Below, piece after piece: positions 59,501-64,000 of a DNA stretch of 64,000 nucleotides. The translations under genes and the position numbers were made by a program. Within the stretch, counting starts at the first letter, position 1; every line of letters begins with the position of its first letter. Origin of the DNA: Gammaproteobacteria bacterium UBA7803 (lineage in GTDB: Bacteria; Pseudomonadota; Gammaproteobacteria; Pseudomonadales; Azotimanducaceae); assembly GCA_002480525.1 (NCBI GenBank), contig DLCH01000009.1, forward strand, positions 1-64,000, given 5' to 3'. The notes under the pieces were generated by a model. The model searched no databases and had not been told where the DNA came from. It saw only the letters and a program-made list of their open reading frames with translations.

Positions 59501-59646
59501 GTAAGTGTCTGGCTTTGCACCGAAGTTCGCTCTTGCTGTGCCTCAAACGACACTTTCTGAGATGGGAAAGCCGATTCAATCAGTGCCGGCGCATCTTTGA
59601 GTTTGAGCGGAACCAGGGTCGCTGTTGTTCTGTTCGCTTCACTCAT
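56599..59646 (-). CDS. DUF1156-domain DNA methyltransferase, anti-phage cassette
   Basis: 1015 residues. The N-terminal DUF1156 (PLKLKDAPALIESAFPSQKV) precedes motif I VGDTFSGGGSIPFEAARIGC with DAYASDLNPIACMLTWG (about 238-275), the SAM site of an amino-methyltransferase. The catalytic Asp-Pro-Pro-Tyr is in WITDPPYADAVSYHEIAEFF (about 637-656), so adenine N6 or cytosine N4 methylation is predicted. The C-terminal 300 residues are helical. It presumably marks self DNA for the cassette. It lies 3 bases after DUF3780 in the same operon. Confidence 0.93.
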   Translation of the reverse strand: MSEANRTTATLVPLKLKDAPALIESAFPSQKVSFEAQQERTSVQSQTLTGLGSYWKGRKPLILVRAIVLASLLPPTNDAEADLALFEKIMAFDDEGLARRALIGNALSPAEIAARIQLEDPWNYFKATLKRGDITGGDVRWMRFPLDADEEGISLRWQRSLSDDEKLVVYRKLLTTCASYEEKASLGKRPEELNQEWLYAPVWAEVNRHYAHLGVNVKSISELVEQLGILRYGHRPRVGDTFSGGGSIPFEAARIGCDAYASDLNPIACMLTWGSAEIIGAPSKRREEISQAQSTLAKAVNQRITELCIEHDADGNRAKAYLWCLEARCPETGWMVPLSSTWTVSKTRSAIARLKPDPKNKRFEIEIISGASKAEMSAAETGTVQDGDMVYTLDGKTYRTPIKTLRGDFRQADGVTGNRLRRWEKSDFKPRPDDIFQERLYAIQWISQETLDAGRQDTWFAAPTAADLEREKRVEQLVTESLSRWQEQGLVPDMAIEPGDKTDEPIRTRGWTHWHHLFSPRQILVAALVHEQIQRMPAEIQPALCLSLAKMLDWSSKLCRYGTGAARESITQTFYNQAYNTNYFYGVRSFVTGQNYLFLTDSASSIVGGLTVNNKDASTLQHDAEFWITDPPYADAVSYHEIAEFFIAWLRKSPPHPFDDWVWDSRRALAIKGSGDDFRRSMVDAYSAMTDHMPDNGMQSVMFTHQDTSVWSDMVGIFWAAGLQVVAAWYIATETTSELKKGGYVQGTVILMLRKRPAGERAGFKQRILPAVRAEVQRQIESMMNLNDEVKNKLGEPVFNDSDLQMAGYAAALKVLTSYTSIGDEDVTTFALRPRQRGEITVVDEIVQQAAEAANSVLVPEGLGADTWARLSGIQRFYLRMMDMETTGAAKLDNYQNFAKAFRVEDYTRLMGNMAANKARLKHVADFTSRDLTESTEIGATWLGRVIIGLQQLLAETEPQTVISQLQAEMPDFIEIRPLIIDMLAFIERKAPEPEVRHVAEVLGARLRNLRALGQ

Positions 59647-59649
59647 TTC

Positions 59650-60291
59650 TCATTCGTTCCCAAATAAGTCCAGCATCGGTCGGTCGGTGTCATCACCAGC
59701 GCGCTGACGCCGCGCCTTGGGCTGCAGCAGCTCACTTTGCGCGATGTCACCCAGCGCGTGACGCAACGCTAGTCGCCAACCTTTGTCGCCATCGTTGATG
59801 CCACCCGTGCTCATGGCTGTCATGCCAAATAACCACCACCGTTCCTCCGGGCGCAGTGCAAGCCAGTTTCGTACTGCGACCGGGATCTTCTCCATTTCCA
59901 TGTGCTCTACAGCCCAGGCCAGCACGCAGAGCTCTTTTCCAAGCAGCCGATCCACGGGGTTTTCGCCGACCTTCCATGAAGAGATATTCAGGTCGTGGGC
60001 TTTCAAGCGGACGTTGAAAGCACGCTGGGCTTCCCCGCGGATCGCGGTCCACCGCACTCTGTCGAGGAGGACCCGATCGATGACGGCCGTCTCATCGCTA
60101 GTCGCCTGCAAGCCAAGATATTCACTGATCTGCACGCGCCCGGTATTGGACCGGGGGATGATGACTTTGAAATGGTGCGGATCGCTCGTGGCGGGCACCC
60201 CAAAGCCCAGGGTCGGACGAGTCGAAGTCCGGGTGCCACATTCCTTCGTTTTCCCCGATGCTGTCTTGCGTGCCGCTTGCGCTTTTGCCAT
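59650..60291 (-). CDS. DUF3780 protein, anti-phage cassette
   Basis: 213 residues from ATG 60291. After a basic start, TLGFGVPATSDPHHFKVIIP, FNVRLKAHDLNISSWKVGEN and KELCVLAWAVEHMEMEKIPV then WLALRPEERWWLFGMTAMST match DUF3780, which is seen only with DUF499 and DUF1156. No catalytic residues are evident. In the cassette it probably serves as an adaptor or DNA-recognition part. Confidence 0.92.
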   Translation of the reverse strand: MAKAQAARKTASGKTKECGTRTSTRPTLGFGVPATSDPHHFKVIIPRSNTGRVQISEYLGLQATSDETAVIDRVLLDRVRWTAIRGEAQRAFNVRLKAHDLNISSWKVGENPVDRLLGKELCVLAWAVEHMEMEKIPVAVRNWLALRPEERWWLFGMTAMSTGGINDGDKGWRLALRHALGDIAQSELLQPKARRQRAGDDTDRPMLDLFGNE

Positions 60292-60295
60292 ACGT

Positions 60296-63200
60296 CTACT
60301 GTTCCTGGACCACGTCGCCAGGGCGTAGCTCGATCCCTACGATCTTCGCGAACTCTTTGGCCTCGAAACCCGTGTCGAACTGGATGCCGTCGGCAATCGT
60401 AATGGCCACTGGCGCTTGATCCTCTTGCAGTACCTGACGAAGGCTGTTGACCACGCCTTCGATCATCGCGGCAGTGACCTCTCTCTCCTGGAAACGAACG
60501 GTGACCGTGTTCTCGCCTTCGCCGATCTCGATACGCACACCCTTGAAGCGCGTACCAGGCTGGTCGCGGAAGCGGTTAATCACGCCGTACACGCGGTCGG
60601 TGGTGTCCAGCGCTACCCGCTTGGCCTGAAGCCTGGCCGGCTTGGTGTCGACGATTTGCACCGTCTTGTCGCTGCTGGCCGGGATTTGGAAGTCGGCCGT
60701 CTTGTTGGCTTCGCCCGAACGAGCGTAGACCAGAAGGCGCGTCGCCTGGGATCCAATCTCAAAGGAGCTCTCGTAAGCCGTGCCGTCCTTCGGATTTGAG
60801 CCGTCCAACGTATAGAAGAGTTCGGCCTTCGGTGTGCACTGTAACGTGATTTTGCGTTTGTCTGCCGCCGGCTCCACCTGATGCCGGATCTTGAGTTCCG
60901 CCAGCCAGCGAACCGGGGCACCGCTTTCGTATTGACCAGTCGTGTCCTTCACCAAGAAATACAGCGTCCCTTCCGCGGTGGTGAAGTTGTCGAGATCGTC
61001 GACCTGGCTCGAGGACTCGAGCCTCTCAGGCTTGGTGGCGTAGTAGACGACCGGGCTCTCTCCGGCGTGACGTGGCGTAAGGCTGAGGATGGCTTCACCG
61101 GATTCGGGGTGGGTGCCGACCAGAGAAACGTTGACGGTCGTCTTCTCCTTCGGGAACGGGCCTTTCTCGATGTACCCGTCCTCACCCAGTCGCCAACGGC
61201 CCTGCTTGAGCGCCTCTGCCTTGAGCGTATCCATGCCGCCATTCCCGGGCATCCAGGGCCACGCCGGGTTGCTCTTCGCGCGGCTGACGACATCCTTCCA
61301 GGGAGTACGTCGGTTGTCCTTACCGGATGGCCAGAGATCGGCTTCCGCCATTGCAAAGTACTGGGAGAAGTCATCCTGCAGATCCATTGCCAGCTTGTAG
61401 TTGGCGCGCGGGCTGCCCAGCAGAGCCTCGACCTGAGTTTCTGCGGATTGATCGCCCTTGCCGAGCTTCAGACCGTTGTCGATGGTGACAGGCGCCAAGA
61501 ACTCGCGGTTGTCCAGCTCGTCCACACTTGGGAAGTAAACACGGTTGTATGCCGCAGATAACGCCTTGCCGAAGCGGTCCTCTGCCTCTTCCATCCGATC
61601 TCGAGCCTCTTCATACAGAGTGTCACCTGGCTTGAGGCGCTTGTGGATCTGCTCGATGGCGTAGAGCTCGCGTAGCCGGTCTTCGACAGCGTCGGCGAGG
61701 TGGCTGTCCTGACCGGTAAGGACCAGAAGGTTGTTCTTTTCCTGCTGGTAGTCGAAGAAATTCTGCAGCTCGCTTGGCGGCACCTTATTATCGGGCTTGA
61801 TGACAATGAGCACACGCGGGCCGCTGAGTTTGAGTTCATCGAGCTTGGGCAGCACCTGCACATCCTGATAAGCATTGCGGCGCTCTGGTTGGAGAATGCC
61901 CGTCAGGCGGTTGATCAGCGCCTGGTCGATCTTGGGCTGCGGTACTTCCTTAGCGTTGCGCTCAATTTGCCGGGAAAGATTTTCGGTCTCCTTGACGAAA
62001 AGGCGCTGTTCCTCGCGGTGCAAATACCAGGCCTGCTCGCGCAGGCGCTGGATCGCCTCAAGGAACTCGTCAGATTTCCGATTGGGGGCAGCCAGATACT
62101 CGATGATCTCGCTATCTGTGAGACCAATGCGGCCACCAACAGCGCGGGAGAGTGACGACGCCAGAAGCAAAGTCATGACCTGCTTGGCGGCATCGCTATC
62201 CAATTCGTCATCGATCGACTCAGCGATCGCATTTCCATTGTCAGCGATGTCTCGCGTGACCGCGGGCATGAGCTTGGGTGCAATCCGCTCGATTTCGTCC
62301 TTGACCTGATCATCGTTCAGGTCGAGATGCTGCGTGCCGATCAAGAAGACGTCGTCGCTTTCCCGCTGGGAAACGCTCTTCAGAAGCCGGGCCGTGAATT
62401 GCATCAATCCGCGCGTTTGGCGGAATCCTTCGTTTTCCTTGAACAGTGCAACCAGATGTTTGAACGAAGGATGGAAGGGGTAGGTCTCACGCACCTGTTC
62501 GGTAATTTGCTCCAGACTTGCTGCGACTATGTAGCCACCGTCCTCCGCCTTCTTGACCTGCTGTGCATACTCTTCCGCGATTTCGGTAATCACGCGCTCG
62601 TCAGGAAGTTCATTGATCAGTCGCTTCTTGAGAATCTCGTAGATCTCGTTGCCGGCGAGCTGCACCGGCGTAATCGTCATGGCCTGGCGGCGCGTTTCTT
62701 GCTGCAAGTTAGAGATAGCGTCTCCAAGCGCTTTGGTTTGCGCTTTGTAGCTACCCGAGAGGTTCGCGACGACAATGCAGCAGTTCGGCAGCTCCAGCGC
62801 GGCGCTCATCAGCGCGCCGAGACTGTAGACGACCATGTTGGCCAAAGTGCCTTGACCGAAGACCTGCGTACTCGCGTTATCGAGATAGGGCGGAAGCTCA
62901 TCCAAGAGTATCAACGTAGGCTGGTCGCCGATGATGGACTTCCACTGGGTCTGATCCACCGCCTTCGGACCATTGACCCAGTAGGGCCTGATGGCTTCTT
63001 CCTGTCCGAGCTGGTTGGCGATCTCGCCCCAGATGTAGTTGTCGGGGTTGTTGCGGCCATTGAATGCCGCGATCCGGGCGTTGGCGAAGTCGATGCGCGA
63101 GTTGAGTTCTGGCGCGAGCACCTCTGGCCGCAAATGCGGATGACGAGCTAGCAGCCCCAAGGCAACCATCATGTGCGTCTTACCGCCACCCATCGCTTGG

Positions 63201-63418
63201 GTGAGTTCAAACACCGCCTGGTCGGATTTGCCGGACAGCCGCAGCATGCCCTCACGAAACAGCTGGTCCATGCCATGAGTGACATAGTTGCGCGAGAAGA
63301 ATTCGCGACCATCCCCTTCGTCCTTGATCAGATCCGCCAGGTTCTCTATGCCCTGGCTCATCCGGTAGTCCTGGATGACGGGGTTGAAGCTGCAAGCCTG
63401 CTTAATCGTCTTGATCAT
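60296..63418 (-). CDS. DUF499 ATPase, anti-phage cassette
   Basis: 1040 residues. Walker A is ELTQAMGGGKTHMMVALGLL (about 70-89), Walker B PTLILLDELPPYLDN (about 166-180), and RGLMQFTARLLKSVSQRESD is the sensor region. This is the AAA-type DUF499, related in layout to the BREX PglY/BrxC ATPases. The C-terminal 300 residues include beta-rich repeats and a final KSVDQ-free tail (EFAKIVGIELRPGDVVQEQ). In the cassette it likely acts as the motor or recognition hub. Its start ATG lies inside the 3' end of the RHH gene. Confidence 0.93.
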   Translation of the reverse strand: MIKTIKQACSFNPVIQDYRMSQGIENLADLIKDEGDGREFFSRNYVTHGMDQLFREGMLRLSGKSDQAVFELTQAMGGGKTHMMVALGLLARHPHLRPEVLAPELNSRIDFANARIAAFNGRNNPDNYIWGEIANQLGQEEAIRPYWVNGPKAVDQTQWKSIIGDQPTLILLDELPPYLDNASTQVFGQGTLANMVVYSLGALMSAALELPNCCIVVANLSGSYKAQTKALGDAISNLQQETRRQAMTITPVQLAGNEIYEILKKRLINELPDERVITEIAEEYAQQVKKAEDGGYIVAASLEQITEQVRETYPFHPSFKHLVALFKENEGFRQTRGLMQFTARLLKSVSQRESDDVFLIGTQHLDLNDDQVKDEIERIAPKLMPAVTRDIADNGNAIAESIDDELDSDAAKQVMTLLLASSLSRAVGGRIGLTDSEIIEYLAAPNRKSDEFLEAIQRLREQAWYLHREEQRLFVKETENLSRQIERNAKEVPQPKIDQALINRLTGILQPERRNAYQDVQVLPKLDELKLSGPRVLIVIKPDNKVPPSELQNFFDYQQEKNNLLVLTGQDSHLADAVEDRLRELYAIEQIHKRLKPGDTLYEEARDRMEEAEDRFGKALSAAYNRVYFPSVDELDNREFLAPVTIDNGLKLGKGDQSAETQVEALLGSPRANYKLAMDLQDDFSQYFAMAEADLWPSGKDNRRTPWKDVVSRAKSNPAWPWMPGNGGMDTLKAEALKQGRWRLGEDGYIEKGPFPKEKTTVNVSLVGTHPESGEAILSLTPRHAGESPVVYYATKPERLESSSQVDDLDNFTTAEGTLYFLVKDTTGQYESGAPVRWLAELKIRHQVEPAADKRKITLQCTPKAELFYTLDGSNPKDGTAYESSFEIGSQATRLLVYARSGEANKTADFQIPASSDKTVQIVDTKPARLQAKRVALDTTDRVYGVINRFRDQPGTRFKGVRIEIGEGENTVTVRFQEREVTAAMIEGVVNSLRQVLQEDQAPVAITIADGIQFDTGFEAKEFAKIVGIELRPGDVVQEQ

Positions 63419-63615
63419 GCTGAGTGATCCCCGCTTTTGTCCTCAATGTCCTCGGGGCTAGCGACGGCAATGCCGTGCTGCTCGCAGTAATCGCGGATCA
63501 ACACCTCGACCATGTTGGCGATGGAGCGATGCTCCTGCTGAGCTGCGGCGCGCAATGCGTCTTTTAGACCTGGATCTATCCGAAAGGTCAGCGTGGCTGT
63601 CTTGGTGGTGCCCAT
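63415..63615 (-). CDS. Ribbon-helix-helix regulator heading the cassette
   Basis: 66 residues from ATG 63615. TATLTFRIDPGLKDALRAAA then EHRSIANMVEVLIRDYCEQH is a textbook RHH (CopG/Arc) with the beta strand and both helices; the tail is acidic. Its stop overlaps the DUF499 start by 4 bases, so it is translationally coupled. It probably represses the cassette through the TACTG repeats just upstream. Confidence 0.88.
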   Translation of the reverse strand: MGTTKTATLTFRIDPGLKDALRAAAQQEHRSIANMVEVLIRDYCEQHGIAVASPEDIEDKSGDHSA

Positions 63616-63640
63616 TCCCCTTACAGACCCCCTGCAAATG

Positions 63641-63665
63641 TACTGCAATATACTGTATTGTACTG
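63641..63665. promoter_or_regulatory. Three TACTG repeats at 10-base spacing (probable RHH operator)
   Basis: TACTG occurs at 63641, 63651 and 63661, exactly one helical turn apart, and CAATA/TATTG form a small dyad around the middle copy. It is 26 bases upstream of the RHH start on the minus strand. Such helically phased direct repeats are the usual target of ribbon-helix-helix dimers. Confidence 0.75.
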
Positions 63666-63958
63666 CGGAATGCGATCAGGGTGCGTTTGGCTTCCTACTC
63701 GGTAGCTCAACTTTGGGTCTGGCCTTAGTCTGGAAGGGTTTATCAGCTAACCTATTGAAATGAAAAGACTCGAGACAGCCCGTAGCACTTGGCGAGGACT
63801 CCCGTGATTGTTCAGGCGTGGGGAGCCCGCGACATTGAGGGCAAGGCGCATCCGAATCGAGCGCGCGCGACGATCACGGGTACCGAGCCTGACTTGCTGG
63901 GTTTTGCCCCAACATCGGTGGGCGGCCACTCAGGGATTCGCCGGATCGGACGCACAGC

Positions 63959-64000
63959 ATGACTGTCCCGATCACAGCCTCGATGCTCTATGACCTCGTT
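63959..64000 (+). CDS. Start of a RecB-like nuclease gene (TM0106-like), partial
   Basis: ATG 63959 opens a frame to the window end (14 codons): TVPITASMLYDLV is the usual opening of TM0106-family RecB-like nucleases (COG2251), whose next conserved residues are the Cys-Pro-His of the Fe-S/nuclease core. Only the first residues are visible. About 290 bases between the RHH promoter and here hold an in-frame GTG stretch (63804-63962) that shows no family character. Confidence 0.45.
   Translation, partial: MTVPITASMLYDLV

Noticed and set aside
63804..63962. 52-residue frame from GTG 63804, with ATGA overlap to the next gene
   Set aside because: The overlap is suggestive, but the product has no recognisable features and no good ribosome site.

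Overview
The window (64 kb, GC-rich, about 60-65% by eye) looks like a gammaproteobacterial chromosome interrupted by a large integrative and conjugative element (ICE) of the PFGI-1/SPI-7/ICEclc class (MPF type G), heavily loaded with anti-phage and anti-plasmid genes. The genus cannot be fixed from the sequence. Family names such as TIGR, PFL and DUF numbers are recalled from knowledge and were not searched.

Layout. 1-2858 is ordinary chromosome: the tail of a LysR regulator, then a glutathionyl-hydroquinone reductase, a pirin and a nitroreductase, all on +. At 3373-3426 a perfect 18-bp bidirectional terminator abuts a short sequence that reads, on the minus strand, like the 3' end of a tmRNA (…GCCGCCTCCACCA). 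I take this as the left attachment site of the element. The right end, with the restored RNA gene and probably the integrase, would lie beyond the window.

3536-17219 is a left defence block: an HTH/coiled-coil protein; a six-gene overlapping run abiEi-abiEii-jetA-jetB-jetC-jetD (AbiE plus complete Wadjet) behind an inverted-repeat operator; and a Gabija-like OLD/TOPRIM nuclease with a UvrD-like helicase. 17250-18535 holds a DUF2188 protein and a zinc-ribbon protein with a HEPN-type R-x4-H motif, an undescribed pair as far as I know.

18554-29115 is the ICE control and maintenance module: an S24 (LexA/SetR-like) repressor divergent from a small regulator, ParB, DUF2857, the STY4528 replication protein, PFL_4669, a ParR/ParM plasmid-type partition pair, DUF3577, RadC and DUF6573, then 1 kb of highly structured non-coding DNA and an integrase-like protein. 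Several intergenic leaders carry paired hairpins, and two copies of one leader show a compensatory base change.

29207-53716 is the conjugation machinery: PilL-N, TIGR03759, transglycosylase, TIGR03765, TraD, TIGR03747, RAQPRD, TIGR03758/03745/03750, PFL_4703, TIGR03749/03752/03751, the VirB4 ATPase, TIGR03757, TraU, TIGR03755 and TraG-N. Cargo sits at junctions in it: a zinc protein plus a complete short type II CBASS (CapP, CapH, CapV phospholipase, CD-NTase, stand-alone E2) between TIGR03747 and RAQPRD; a PD-(D/E)XK-like protein between VirB4 and TIGR03757; and, after TraG, a minus-strand operon of RHH regulator, DUF499 ATPase, DUF3780, DUF1156 methylase and PLD-SNF2 helicase. The last bases open a RecB-like nuclease gene.

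No MobH relaxase, ParA/DnaB, SSB, topoisomerase III or full integrase is seen here. They are either beyond the window or lost. No CRISPR array, rRNA, complete tRNA or insertion sequence was found.
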